Positions 33,181-41,648 of a stretch of 64,000 nt of DNA are shown here, piece by piece. This stretch comes from Actinomycetospora lutea (GTDB taxonomy: Bacteria; Actinomycetota; Actinomycetes; Mycobacteriales; Pseudonocardiaceae), in the NCBI RefSeq assembly GCF_028737205.1, contig NZ_JAQZAL010000024.1, positions 1-64,000 on the forward strand. Reading direction: 5' to 3'. Under the pieces are notes generated by a model. It saw only the letters and a list, made by a program, of their open reading frames with translations. It was not told the DNA's origin and did no database searches. Positions within the stretch are counted from its first letter, which is position 1, and every line of letters starts with the position of its first letter. Made by a program: the position numbers and the translations under genes.

Positions 33181-34050
33181 TCAGCTCGGCTGCAGCACGA
33201 AGTCGTACGCGGCCTCGCACCACGCGACGTCGCAGTGGCCGCCGTCGGGCGTCGGGCCCGGCTCCCGCTCGGTGAAGGTGACGACCAGCTCGCGCTTGAC
33301 GCCGAACACGACGTCGCTGTCGAGGTACTGCGCACCCTCGCGGAACAGGTGGGTGATCAGCGGCTCGAAGCCCGGCACGTTGAGCAGGAAGTGGACGTGC
33401 GCCGGCCGGTAGTGGCTGATGTCGGTCTGCGCGATGAGGCGCCCGACGGGCCCGTCCATGGGGATGGCGTAGCCCAGCGGGGCGATGGTCCGCACACAGT
33501 AGGTGCCGTCCTCGCGCGCGGTGTACTTCCCGCGCAGGCGGGCCTCGTCGACGTCGAGCTGGGACTCGTAGGCGCCGTCGGAGTCGGCCTGCCACACGTC
33601 GAGCACCGCGCCGGGGACCGGGGTCCCGTCGAGCGAGCGCACGGTGCCGTGGATCCAGAGCGGCGTGCCGGGCAGGCCGTCGGACATGTCCGCGCCGTAC
33701 GCCAGCTCCGGCGAGCCCTCGATGTGGAACGGGCCGAGCACGGTGGCGGGTGTCGCGCCCTCGGCGAAGCGGTGGTTCTGCTGCACGACGAGCATCGAGA
33801 GGCCGAGGACGTCGGAGGTGAGGATGAACTCCTCGCGCTTGTCGTCGCTGATCTGCCCGACCTCGGTGAGCCAGCGGACCGCGGCCATCCACTCGGCCTC
33901 CGAGAGCTTGGTCTCGCGGGCGAACGCGTGCAGGTGGCGGACGAGTGCGGTCAGCAGCTCGGCGGTGCGCGGGTCGTGCGCCGTGCCCCAGCGGGACGCG
34001 GCGAGGTCGGTGATCGTGTCCTCGGTGACCGTGACGGGTGTCTGCGTCAT
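33181..34050 (-). CDS. Intradiol ring-cleavage dioxygenase (hydroxyquinol 1,2-dioxygenase-like)
   Basis: This 289-residue protein has the dimerisation helices at the N-terminus and the beta-sandwich catalytic domain, with DVWQADSDGAYESQ and TDISHYRPAHVHFLLNVPG providing the Tyr, Tyr, His, His non-heme Fe(III) set. The YLDSDVVFGVKRELVVTF segment is typical of hydroxyquinol 1,2-dioxygenases. It would open a catechol or hydroxyquinol ring. ATG 34050 overlaps the citryl-CoA lyase-like stop by ATGA and has GGAGG 7 bases ahead, which decides against ATG 34056. Confidence 0.9.
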   Translation of the reverse strand: MTQTPVTVTEDTITDLAASRWGTAHDPRTAELLTALVRHLHAFARETKLSEAEWMAAVRWLTEVGQISDDKREEFILTSDVLGLSMLVVQQNHRFAEGATPATVLGPFHIEGSPELAYGADMSDGLPGTPLWIHGTVRSLDGTPVPGAVLDVWQADSDGAYESQLDVDEARLRGKYTAREDGTYCVRTIAPLGYAIPMDGPVGRLIAQTDISHYRPAHVHFLLNVPGFEPLITHLFREGAQYLDSDVVFGVKRELVVTFTEREPGPTPDGGHCDVAWCEAAYDFVLQPS

Positions 34051-34859
34051 CGCCATCCCTCCAACGGTGGTGGCTCGTAGGGGTCAGGATCGACCGGCCG
34101 GTTGTTGAGGTCCACCGACAGGAAGATGTCTCTTCCGACGGGGTGGCGCAGCTCCTCGGCGAGCTGGCCGATCAGGCCCGCGGTGCGGGCCAGCAGCGCG
34201 AACGCGCGCAGCAGCTCGAGCGGCAGCCCGAGGTCGGCGAGCGCGGCGCCGCAGACGCCGGCGCCGTTGAGCGGCAGCGTCTTCCCGAGGATCTCGGGGT
34301 GGACACGCCCGATCGCGGCGAACAGCGCCAGGTGCGGGCCCGTGACGCCCTCCTCGGCGGCGATCGCCATGAGCCGCGGCGTGCGGGGGTCGCCGTCCTT
34401 GTGGACGTGGTGGCCGAGCCCGGGGACGAACTTCGTCGCCTCGCGCTGCTGCCGGACGGTCGCGCGGGCGAGGTCGTCCCAGCCGGCGTCGTCGGTCGGC
34501 AGCGGGCCGGCGTTCTCCAGCACCTCGTGCAGGAACCGCCCGCAGTCCTCGGTGACGCCCAGGAAGCGCGAGCCACCGGCGAGCAGGCCCGCGGCGAGCG
34601 CGCCCTGCACCGAGTCGGGCGCCGACAGGTGGGCGAGGCGGCTGATGATCGCGGTGGGCGTGTACCCGTGGTCGGCCAGCGCGGCGAGGACGGCCTCGAA
34701 CACCCGGGTCTCCCCCGGCGTCGGCCGGCGCTGCGTGGCGAGCCAGAACGCCAGCTCGCCGAACCCGACCTCGCCCATGACGTCGTTCGCGAGGTCCTGG
34801 CCGAGCAGGGTGATGGTGTCCTTGGACGCCGCGCCCAGAGCCGTCGGGTACTCAGGCAT
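34047..34859 (-). CDS. Citryl-CoA lyase / citrate synthase-like protein
   Basis: This 270-residue protein has the citrate synthase small fold, with the acyl-CoA and active-site blocks TKFVPGLGHHVHKDGDPRTPRLM and TLPLNGAGVCGAALADLGLP. It lacks the N-terminal part of full citrate synthase, as in citryl-CoA lyase (the citrate lyase CitE-independent type of ATP-citrate cleavage). It overlaps the CoA transferase gene by 8 bases and the dioxygenase by 4. The order implies that a CoA ester made by the transferase is cleaved here. Confidence 0.85.
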   Translation of the reverse strand: MPEYPTALGAASKDTITLLGQDLANDVMGEVGFGELAFWLATQRRPTPGETRVFEAVLAALADHGYTPTAIISRLAHLSAPDSVQGALAAGLLAGGSRFLGVTEDCGRFLHEVLENAGPLPTDDAGWDDLARATVRQQREATKFVPGLGHHVHKDGDPRTPRLMAIAAEEGVTGPHLALFAAIGRVHPEILGKTLPLNGAGVCGAALADLGLPLELLRAFALLARTAGLIGQLAEELRHPVGRDIFLSVDLNNRPVDPDPYEPPPLEGWR

Positions 34860-36024
34860 CGCTCGCCAGCCACTTCCGCAGCTCGGCGCCGTGCTCGTCG
34901 AGCTCGGGCGGCGGCAGCTCGTAGGTCACCGGGGTCTCGGAGAAGCGGATCGGGTTGCGGGTGGTGGGCACCGCGCGGTCGCCCTCGCCGACCGGGACCA
35001 CGGGGTCCAGTCCGAAGCGCTCGGCGATCGCGAAGCCCCCGGCGACGCTGTTGATCGGGCCGGCCGGGACCCCGGCGTCGACGAGCAGGTCGAACCACTC
35101 GTCGGCGCCCTTGGCCGCCAGCGCCTCGACGAGGATCGGCTTGAGCTCGTCGCGGTGCTCGGTGCGGTCGGCGTTGCGCAGGAAGCGCGGGTCGTCGGCC
35201 AGCTCGGGCATCCCGAGGACGCCGCACAGCTTGCGGAACTGGCCGTCGTTGGCGGCCGCGACGATGAGGTCGTTGTCGGCGGTCGGCAGCGGCTCGTAGG
35301 GCACGACGCTGGGGTGGGCGTTGCCCATGCGGGTCGGCACCACGCCGCCCGCGGCGTACGCCGAGCTCTGGTTGACCATCCCCGACATCGCCGAGGCGAG
35401 CAGCGACAGCTCGACGTGCTGGCCGCGGCCGGTGGCGTCGCGGTGGCGCAGCGCGGCGAGGATGCCGATCAGCGCGTCCTTGCCCGCCATCACGTCGAAG
35501 ATCGAGATGCCGGCGCGGAACGGCGGTCCGTCGGGCGCGCCGGTGAGGCTCATCAGGCCGGACACCGCCTGGACCATGAGGTCGTAGCCCGGGACGTGGC
35601 CGCCGCCGGTGGACCCGAAGCCGGAGATCGAGGCGTAGACCAGCCCCGGGTTGTCGGCCGAGACCGAGGCGTAGTCGAGCCCGTACTTGGCCATGCCGCC
35701 GGGGCGGAGGTTCTCGATGAGGATGTCGGCGCGGCGTGCCAGCTCCTTCGCGAGGGCCACGTCGGCCTCGTCGCGCAGGTCGAGCGCGATGGAGCGCTTG
35801 CCGCGGTTGATCCCGAGGTAGTAGGTCGACGTCTCGTCGCGGGTGGGCGGCATCCAGGTGCGCGTCTCGTCGCCCTGGGGCGACTCGACCTTGATCACCT
35901 CGGCGCCCAGGTCGGCCAGCAGCATCGTGGCGTAGGGCCCGGCGAGCACGCGCGAGAAGTCGGCCACGAGCAGCCCGGCGAGCGGACCTCCCGAGCCCTG
36001 CGCGGTGGGGTCCTCCTGCGCCAT
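34852..36024 (-). CDS. CaiB/BaiF family CoA transferase
   Basis: This 390-residue class III CoA transferase has LLVADFSRVLAGPYATMLLADLGAEVIKVE near the N-terminus, NRGKRSIALDLRDEADVALA, and PGYDLMVQAVSGLMSLTG with the catalytic Asp (about residue 165). It would move CoA onto a dicarboxylic or aryl acid. It is the first gene of an operon with citryl-CoA lyase-like, dioxygenase and MetE-like genes. The start ATG 36024 is 25 bases from the dyad at 36049. Confidence 0.94.
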   Translation of the reverse strand: MAQEDPTAQGSGGPLAGLLVADFSRVLAGPYATMLLADLGAEVIKVESPQGDETRTWMPPTRDETSTYYLGINRGKRSIALDLRDEADVALAKELARRADILIENLRPGGMAKYGLDYASVSADNPGLVYASISGFGSTGGGHVPGYDLMVQAVSGLMSLTGAPDGPPFRAGISIFDVMAGKDALIGILAALRHRDATGRGQHVELSLLASAMSGMVNQSSAYAAGGVVPTRMGNAHPSVVPYEPLPTADNDLIVAAANDGQFRKLCGVLGMPELADDPRFLRNADRTEHRDELKPILVEALAAKGADEWFDLLVDAGVPAGPINSVAGGFAIAERFGLDPVVPVGEGDRAVPTTRNPIRFSETPVTYELPPPELDEHGAELRKWLASDA

Positions 36025-36048
36025 GCGTCCTGCCTCTCTGTCCGCTCT

Positions 36049-36064
36049 ACGGACACGTGTCCGT
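36049..36064. promoter_or_regulatory. Candidate operator of the CoA transferase operon
   Basis: ACGGACACGTGTCCGT is a perfect 16-bp palindrome 25 bases before the CoA transferase start. The core GGACA-N2-TGTCC recurs at 37566 ahead of the P450 gene, at almost the same distance from its start codon. Confidence 0.6.
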
Positions 36065-36099
36065 GTTCGAGGGGAGCCTGCTCGCGGCGGCCGAGATCG

Positions 36100-36318
36100 T
36101 CAAGTCCGGGGCGCCGGGGACGTCTCGACGACGCGCAGCGCCGCCACCGGGCAGACCGCGGCCGCGCCCCGGGCGGCGTCCTCCAGCCCGGCGGGCAGGT
36201 CCCGTCCCTCGTAGTGGTGGACCAGGTTGCCGTCGTCGTCGAGCTCGAAGACCTCCGGGGCGCGCTCCTCGCACTGCCCGTGCCCCTCGCACCGGTCGTA
36301 GTCCGCCTCGATGCGCAT
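36100..36318 (-). CDS. 3Fe-4S ferredoxin of P450 type
   Basis: This 72-residue ferredoxin has CEGHGQCEERAP and CPVAAL: cysteines 10, 16 and 56 with the variable position filled by histidine (CxxHxxC), so a 3Fe-4S cluster is expected. This is the usual single-cluster electron donor to actinobacterial P450s. ATG 36318 has GGGAGG 5 bases ahead, and the gene lies 32 bases after the P450 stop on the same strand. It is the only P450-linked ferredoxin in the window, so it may also serve the other P450s. Confidence 0.93.
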   Translation of the reverse strand: MRIEADYDRCEGHGQCEERAPEVFELDDDGNLVHHYEGRDLPAGLEDAARGAAAVCPVAALRVVETSPAPRT

Positions 36319-36350
36319 GTCCGCCTCCCTGCTGCCCGTGCCCGGTCCGC

Positions 36351-37538
36351 TCAGTCGGCGTGCACCGTGACCGGGACCGACGCGAACGCCCGGATCAGGT
36401 TGTTGAGGGCCCGCTCCGGCGCGCCGACCTCGAAGCGGCGCACCGTGCGGGCCAGCGCGGTGAGCAGCGCCGCGATCTCGAGCTTCGCGAGCCCCTGCCC
36501 GGCGCAGCCGTGCTCGCCGAAGCCGAACCCGAGCTGCTCGAGCGCGTCGGGGCGCGCCACGTCGAAGCGGTCCGGGTCGGCGAAGTGCCGCTCGTCGCGG
36601 TTCGCCGACGCGTAGAGCACGAGCACCCGGGAGCCCGCGGGCACGGCGACGCCGCCGATCTCGGTGTCCTGCGCCGCGAGCCGCCCGAACCCGCGGATCG
36701 GCGACTCGAGCCGCACGACCTCCTGCACCGCGTTCGGGACGAGCTCGGGCTCCGCGCGCAGGCGGTCCCACTGCTCGGGGTGCGCACCGAAGAGCCAGAT
36801 CGCACTGCCGACGGCGCTGATCGTGGTGTCGAGCGAGGGCGCGAGGTAGTCGAGCATGAGCATCATGGCCTGCTCGTCGGTGATCTCGCCGCCGTCGCGC
36901 GCCTCGAGCACGCCGGCGCCGAGACTGCCGGGCAGCACGCCGCCCTCGCGCACCAGGCGGGCGCCGTAGGCGGCCATCTCGCCGCACTGCGGCAGGGCCG
37001 CCTCGGTGCGGGCGTTGAGCGGTCCGAAGGAGTCGAAGTTCGCGCCGGCCCAGCGCAACAGGTGCTCGCGGCCCTCCTCGGGCCAGCCGATGAAGTCCGG
37101 CACGATCGACAGCGGCAGGGCCCGGGCGAGGTCGCCGACCGCGTCGAACGAGCCGCGGGCCACGAGGTCCGCCACGAGGGCGTCGGCGGCGTCGGTGACG
37201 ACCTCGCGCATGGGCCGCAGCGCCCGCGGGGTCAGCCGGTGCGCGACGATCCGCCGCAGGTGGGCGTGGCGCTCACCGTCGCTGGCCAGCGTGCAGCCGA
37301 GGATCGCCGCGTTCGCCGGCTCGTTGAGCGCGATGCCGTTCGCCGACCGGAACACCTCCGGGGTGGCCAGCACGTGCTTGACGTCGTCGTAGCGCGCCAC
37401 CGCGTAGGCGTCGTGGGCGCTCAGCCACACCGCGGGCCCGAGGTCGCGCAGGGCCCGGTAGTGCCCGTAGGGCTCGCGCAGCGCCTGGTCGGTGTAGATG
37501 TCGGCGTCGAAGTGCGGTGCGGTCGCGACGGTCGTCAT
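36351..37538 (-). CDS. Cytochrome P450 (CYP199-like)
   Basis: This 395-residue P450 has the oxygen motif LDYLAPSLDTTISAVG (the usual AGxDT reads APSLDT, so a Ser replaces the Gly), ExxR as EVVRLESPIRG and the heme loop FGFGEHGCAGQG. N-terminal segments such as LRDLGPAVWLSAHDAYAVARYDDV resemble the CYP199 group, members of which demethylate or hydroxylate para-substituted benzoates. It is the first gene of a pair with ferredoxin. The dyad at 37566 precedes the ATG by 28 bases. The substrate assignment is only by likeness. Confidence 0.93.
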   Translation of the reverse strand: MTTVATAPHFDADIYTDQALREPYGHYRALRDLGPAVWLSAHDAYAVARYDDVKHVLATPEVFRSANGIALNEPANAAILGCTLASDGERHAHLRRIVAHRLTPRALRPMREVVTDAADALVADLVARGSFDAVGDLARALPLSIVPDFIGWPEEGREHLLRWAGANFDSFGPLNARTEAALPQCGEMAAYGARLVREGGVLPGSLGAGVLEARDGGEITDEQAMMLMLDYLAPSLDTTISAVGSAIWLFGAHPEQWDRLRAEPELVPNAVQEVVRLESPIRGFGRLAAQDTEIGGVAVPAGSRVLVLYASANRDERHFADPDRFDVARPDALEQLGFGFGEHGCAGQGLAKLEIAALLTALARTVRRFEVGAPERALNNLIRAFASVPVTVHAD

Positions 37539-37565
37539 CGGCGGCGGCGTCCCCCGGTCGATCTG

Positions 37566-37581
37566 GCGGACAGGTGTCCGC
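37566..37581. promoter_or_regulatory. Candidate operator of the P450-ferredoxin pair
   Basis: GCGGACA-GG-TGTCCGC has perfect 7-bp arms, 28 bases upstream of the P450 start. It shares GGACA-N2-TGTCC with the palindrome at 36049-36064, so one regulator may control both operons. Confidence 0.6.
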
Positions 37582-37632
37582 TGGCCGAACGACCTTCACC
37601 GACGGGCGGGGCGGTGTCAACCGCTCCGGCCC

Positions 37633-38313
37633 TCACCGGGTCGCGGCCAGCCGGCGCAGCAGGGCCGCGGCCGCGTCCAGCTCGTCGTCGGCGACCTCGT
37701 GGTCGCGCCCGGGCTGGACGCGCAGCTCGACCTCGGCCCCGCGCCCGCGCAGCGCCGCGACCATCTCCTCGGTGGCCGCGAGCGGCACCCACGGGTCGGC
37801 GTCGCCGTTGGTGGCGAGGACCGGGAGCCCGTCCAGCGGGCGGGGGTCGTCCGCGGGCGGCGTGCGGTCGGTGCCGGGCGGTCCCGCGGCCGCGCCGGTC
37901 CAGACCAGCGCGCCCGCCCAGCGCCGGCGGCGCCGCAGCAGGTGGTCGGCGACGAGGCAGGCGCCCTGGGAGAAGCCCGCGAGCACGGTCGAGCGGGCGT
38001 CGTGGCCGTGCGCGGCGAGGGCGTCGGCGAGCCCGTCGACGACGTCGGCGGCGCGGTCCCGCTCGGCGAGGGTCTCCCCGGGCGGGTCGTGGACGCGGCC
38101 GGCGTACCAGGTGCGGCCCGGCGCGGCGGGGAGGACCCAGGTGATCGCTCCGTCGGGCAGGCGCGGCGCGAGCCGGCCGACGACGTGCTCGTGCATCCAC
38201 GCCGGGTCCTGGTCGCGGCCGTGCAGCAGCACGACGGCGAGCGCCGCGGTGCCCGGCGGGGCGCCGCGGACCTCCACCCCGGGCGCCCGCAGGGCCTCGG
38301 CCCGAGCCGTCAC
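37633..38313 (-). CDS. Alpha/beta hydrolase (carboxylesterase/phospholipase type)
   Basis: This 226-residue enzyme has LAVVLLHGRDQDP, the nucleophile elbow LAGFSQGACLV, the acid NGDADPWVP and the histidine RDHEVADDE. It belongs to the acyl-protein thioesterase/carboxylesterase group. GTG 38313 overlaps the AraC stop by GTGA, so the regulator and the hydrolase are co-translated. It may hydrolyse an ester precursor of the aromatic substrate. No signal peptide is seen. Confidence 0.88.
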   Translation of the reverse strand: MTARAEALRAPGVEVRGAPPGTAALAVVLLHGRDQDPAWMHEHVVGRLAPRLPDGAITWVLPAAPGRTWYAGRVHDPPGETLAERDRAADVVDGLADALAAHGHDARSTVLAGFSQGACLVADHLLRRRRRWAGALVWTGAAAGPPGTDRTPPADDPRPLDGLPVLATNGDADPWVPLAATEEMVAALRGRGAEVELRVQPGRDHEVADDELDAAAALLRRLAATR

Positions 38314-39272
38314 GCCGTCCCGTCCGTCATGGCCCGACGGTAGGCCACCGGCGTGCGCCCCGTCGTGGCCTTGACCAGCTGGCCGAACCGCGTCGCGTTG
38401 GTGAACCCCCACCGCAGGGCGACGGCCGAGACCGGGGTGCGGGCCTGGAGCGGGTCGGCGAGGTCGGCCAGGCACCGGGCGAGCCGGCGCTCGCGGATGG
38501 TGCCCGCCACGGTGCGCCCGTCCTCGGCGAGCAGGGCGTGCAGGTGGCGGGTCGAGACGAACAGCGCGGCGGCGACGCTGCGCGGTGACAGGCCCGGGTC
38601 GGCGAGGTGGTGGTCGATGTGCCGGTCGATGCGTGCCCGCAGCTCCTCGTGGGGGTCCGGGGCAGCGAGCAGCCCGCGGCGGGCGAGCTCGTCGTCGAAC
38701 AGGGTGCGGGCCAGCTCGGTGGCGTGGTGCGCCGCGACGAGGACGGTCTCGCCGCGGACGTCGGCCCCCGGGCGCTCGAGGCTCTCGTGCAGCCCGGTGA
38801 GCAGGCCCGCGACGGCCGGCGCGAGCCCGTGGGCCGGGTCGAGCGTCGTCGCGGTCAGCTCCCCGGCCCGGCGGTGACCGCCGAGCCCGTCGATCGGGAA
38901 CCGGAAGCACAGGCTGCGGTAGCCCTCGCCGCTGACGATCTCCACGGGGCGGCCGGAGTCGTAGAAGACCATGTCGCCCGGGCCCACCCGGGCCAGCCGG
39001 TCGTCCTGGCGGAACTGCGCGGTGCCCGCGAGCTGCAGCGAGAGGAGGTAGTCGGCGGGGCCGTCACCGATGTGCTCGGCCGCGCGCACCGCGAGGTGGG
39101 GACGGGAGGTCATCGCGATCATCGAGGTGTCGCCCAGCCGGCGGCGGCCGATGCTGCCGCGGAACCGCTCCGGGGCCGGGCACTCGACGTGGAACGGCAG
39201 CAGGGCCCCGGTCACCGCGCCGCGCCAGGCGTCGACGTCGCGGGCGTCGCGGACCTCGTCGTCAGCGTCCAT
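38310..39272 (-). CDS. AraC family transcriptional regulator
   Basis: The product has 320 residues. The N-terminal cupin-like ligand domain of the AraC_binding_2 type (about residues 20-190) includes FRQDDRLARVGPGDMVFYDSGRP. The C-terminal double helix-turn-helix covers about 215-318 (LSPRSVAAALFVSTRHLHALLAEDGRTV, WGFTNATRFGQLVKATTGRTPVAYRR). ATG 39272 is preferred. It is divergent from the ring-cleaving dioxygenase operon, with CGTGCAC repeats between them. It probably activates one or both sides in response to an aromatic compound. Confidence 0.93.
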   Translation of the reverse strand: MDADDEVRDARDVDAWRGAVTGALLPFHVECPAPERFRGSIGRRRLGDTSMIAMTSRPHLAVRAAEHIGDGPADYLLSLQLAGTAQFRQDDRLARVGPGDMVFYDSGRPVEIVSGEGYRSLCFRFPIDGLGGHRRAGELTATTLDPAHGLAPAVAGLLTGLHESLERPGADVRGETVLVAAHHATELARTLFDDELARRGLLAAPDPHEELRARIDRHIDHHLADPGLSPRSVAAALFVSTRHLHALLAEDGRTVAGTIRERRLARCLADLADPLQARTPVSAVALRWGFTNATRFGQLVKATTGRTPVAYRRAMTDGTA

Positions 39273-39336
39273 GAGCGTCCATGGGCAGCACCTCCGCTGC
39301 GGCGGGACGGCCGGTCGTCGTCCGCCGACCCCCGCG

Positions 39337-39364
39337 CCGTGCACCGAGCGGAGGTGGTCGTGCA
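39337..39364. promoter_or_regulatory. Direct repeats, candidate AraC site
   Basis: CGTGCAC occurs at 39337 and 39358, a 21-bp period of two helical turns, in the 176-bp gap between the divergent AraC and dioxygenase genes. AraC proteins typically bind such direct repeats. Confidence 0.4.
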
Positions 39365-39448
39365 CTGTAGCGAGAGTCACGAGACGTGGACCACTTCTAG
39401 CGTCGGGGCGAGCAGCCCGGCCACCCGGCCCGGTCCCCAGGAGGTCCC

Positions 39449-40429
39449 GTGTCCCACATCCGCGGTTCCCACCACACGACGCTGTCGGTGGGCGGCGCCC
39501 AGGAGGACGTCGACTTCCACGTCGACACGCTGGGCATGCGCTTCATCAAGCGCACGGTGCTCTTCGACGGCTCGCTGCCGATCTACCACCTGTACTACGC
39601 GAACGCGGCGGGCGACCCGTCCGCGGTGCTGACGACGTTCCCGTGGCGCCAGGCCGGGCTCGTCGGGCGCCGGGGCACCAACCAGGCCCGCGAGGTGCTG
39701 CTCTCGGTGCCGGCGGACTCGCTGGACTTCTGGGAGCGGCGCCTGACCGAGCACCGCGTCGAGGTGACCAGCACCGAGGTCTTCGACCGCCGCCGCCTGG
39801 AGTTCCGCCACCCCTGCGGCATCGAGTACGCCCTGGTCCCCGTCGACGGCGACCCGCGCGTGGGCCACCCCGGGCAGGGCGTGCCCCCGGAGTACGCGAT
39901 CCACGGCATCCACGGGACCGGGATCCACGTGGCCACGCCCGAGCGCATGGTCGAGTTCTCCGAGGAGGTCTTCCACTCCCAGGGCAAGCTGGTCGAGGAC
40001 GGCGACCGCGCCGCCTACCAGGTCGGCCAGGACAGCCACGGCAACCACGTGGAGCTGATCGCCGACACCTCCGACGACCAGGGGACCTGGCGCTACGGCG
40101 CCGGGACCTTCCACCACGTCGCCTGGAACCTGGAGACCCTCGAGAACCAGGACGACCTGAAGTTCGAGATCGAGGGCAACGGCTACACCGACATCTCCGA
40201 GCTCAAGGACCGCAAGTACTTCAAGTCGGTCTACGTGCGCACGCCGGGCGGGGCGCTGTTCGAGCTGGCCGTGACGCACGCCGAGGGCGGCTGGACCTGC
40301 GACGAGTCCCCGCACGAGCTGGGGCAGCGGTTCCAGCTGCCCGAGCAGTTCGAGCACCGCCGCGAGGAGATCTTCTCGATGCTCGAACCGATCGAGACCC
40401 CGGTGACGCCCGACGAGGAGGAGTCGTGA
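39449..40429 (+). CDS. Ring-cleaving dioxygenase, PcpA/LinE/MhqO-like VOC protein
   Basis: This 326-residue VOC protein reads GSHHTTLSVGGAQEDVDFHVDTLGMRFIKRTVLFD at its start, the signature of the hydroquinone 1,2-dioxygenase-like family. Two modules follow, with GTFHHVAWNL and PGGALFELAVTHAEGG supplying the His, His, Glu Fe(II) site. It would cleave a hydroquinone or catechol ring. GTG 39449 has a CAGGAGG site, and its stop overlaps the next gene by GTGA. Confidence 0.9.
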   Translation: MSHIRGSHHTTLSVGGAQEDVDFHVDTLGMRFIKRTVLFDGSLPIYHLYYANAAGDPSAVLTTFPWRQAGLVGRRGTNQAREVLLSVPADSLDFWERRLTEHRVEVTSTEVFDRRRLEFRHPCGIEYALVPVDGDPRVGHPGQGVPPEYAIHGIHGTGIHVATPERMVEFSEEVFHSQGKLVEDGDRAAYQVGQDSHGNHVELIADTSDDQGTWRYGAGTFHHVAWNLETLENQDDLKFEIEGNGYTDISELKDRKYFKSVYVRTPGGALFELAVTHAEGGWTCDESPHELGQRFQLPEQFEHRREEIFSMLEPIETPVTPDEEES

Positions 40430-41639
40430 CCGATCAGCTCGTCCGCCCCACGGCAGACACCACCGACACCACCGACCGGCCCACCGGCGACCGCCACGCC
40501 GCGCTCATGGCGCGCATCGGCGAGCTCGACCCGCTGCTGCGCGAGGAGGCCGGCGCCGGCGAGGCCGGCGGCCGCCTGACCCCGCGCGTGGCGGAGGCGC
40601 TGCACGCGAGCGGCGTCTACACGAGAGCATGCCCCGCGAGCTCGACGGCATGGAGCTCGCGCCGCGCGAGGTCATCGCGGCGATCGAGGCCCTCTCGCGC
40701 GCCGACGCGTCCACGGGCTGGGTCGTCATGACCCTGCAGATGGCCATCGGGACCACCGCGGCCTACCTCGGGCGCGAGCCCTTCGCCGAGATCACCGCGG
40801 AGCACGGCGACCGCACGCTGGCCGCGGGCCAGGGCACCCGCCCCGGCCGGGCGCGCGCCGCCGCGGGCGGCTACCTGCTCTCGGGCTCGTGGTCGTTCGC
40901 CTCCGGCCTGCACCACGCCACGCACATCCACACCGCCGCGCTCTGCGACACCGGTGAGGTCCGCGTGTTCACCCTGCCCCGCGAGCTGGTCACGATCGTC
41001 GACGACTGGGACGTCATGGGCCTGCGGGCCACCGGCAGCGTCGACTACCACTGCGAGGACGTGTTCGTCCCCGCCGAGCACACCTACGTCGCGACCACCA
41101 CCGAGCCGCTGCTCGGCGGCGGGGTGTTCCGGCTGGGCCTGGCCGCCTTCGCGAGCCTCCAGCACGTCGGGTGGGCGCTCGGGGTCGGGCGGCGGCTGCT
41201 CGACGAGATGCAGGCCGTCGCGGCGGCGAAGGCCGGGACGCGGAACGCCGGCGTCGACACGAGCGAGTTCCACGCCGACTACGCCCGCGCCGAGGCGACG
41301 CTGCGCGCGGCCCGCGCCTGGAACCTCGAGGTCTGGGCCGACATCGAGGCCGGCCTCGAGCGCGGGGAGGGGCTCACCACCGAGCAGGACACGCTCCTGC
41401 GGCTCGCCCTGCACACCGCGACCCAGGCCGCGCAGGAGGTCGGCCGGACCGTCTACCAGTGGGCCGGCACCACCGCGCTGCGCAGCGGCCCGCTCAACCG
41501 CGTCTTCCGTGACCTGCACGGCGGCACCCAGCACGTTACCTCCGGGCCGGCGGTCCGGCACGGGTGCGGGCGCCACCTGGCCGGGCTGGCACCGGGGGCG
41601 AGCTGGGTCTTCCTGGACCTGGTCGAGCCCGCGGCCTGA
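40426..41639 (+). pseudogene. Acyl-CoA dehydrogenase-fold flavin monooxygenase, frameshifted
   Basis: The first frame, from GTG 40426, gives MARIGELDPLLREEAGAGEAGGRLTPRVAEALHASGVY. The second, from 40629, continues MPRELDGMELAPREVIAAIEALSRADASTGWVVMT to the end at 41639. Together they make about 403 residues, the length of HsaA/HpaC2-type group D flavin monooxygenases, which hydroxylate phenols with reduced flavin. The shift lies at 40618-40628, where the sequence reads TACACGAGAGC. The 336-residue second part could be made alone from ATG 40629, but it would lack the N-terminal helices. Confidence 0.8.
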
Positions 41640-41648
41640 CCGCGCCCG

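Noticed and set aside
34054-34056. ATG 34056 as start of the intradiol dioxygenase
   Set aside because: The ribosome site would be only one base away; ATG 34050 has good spacing and the ATGA overlap.
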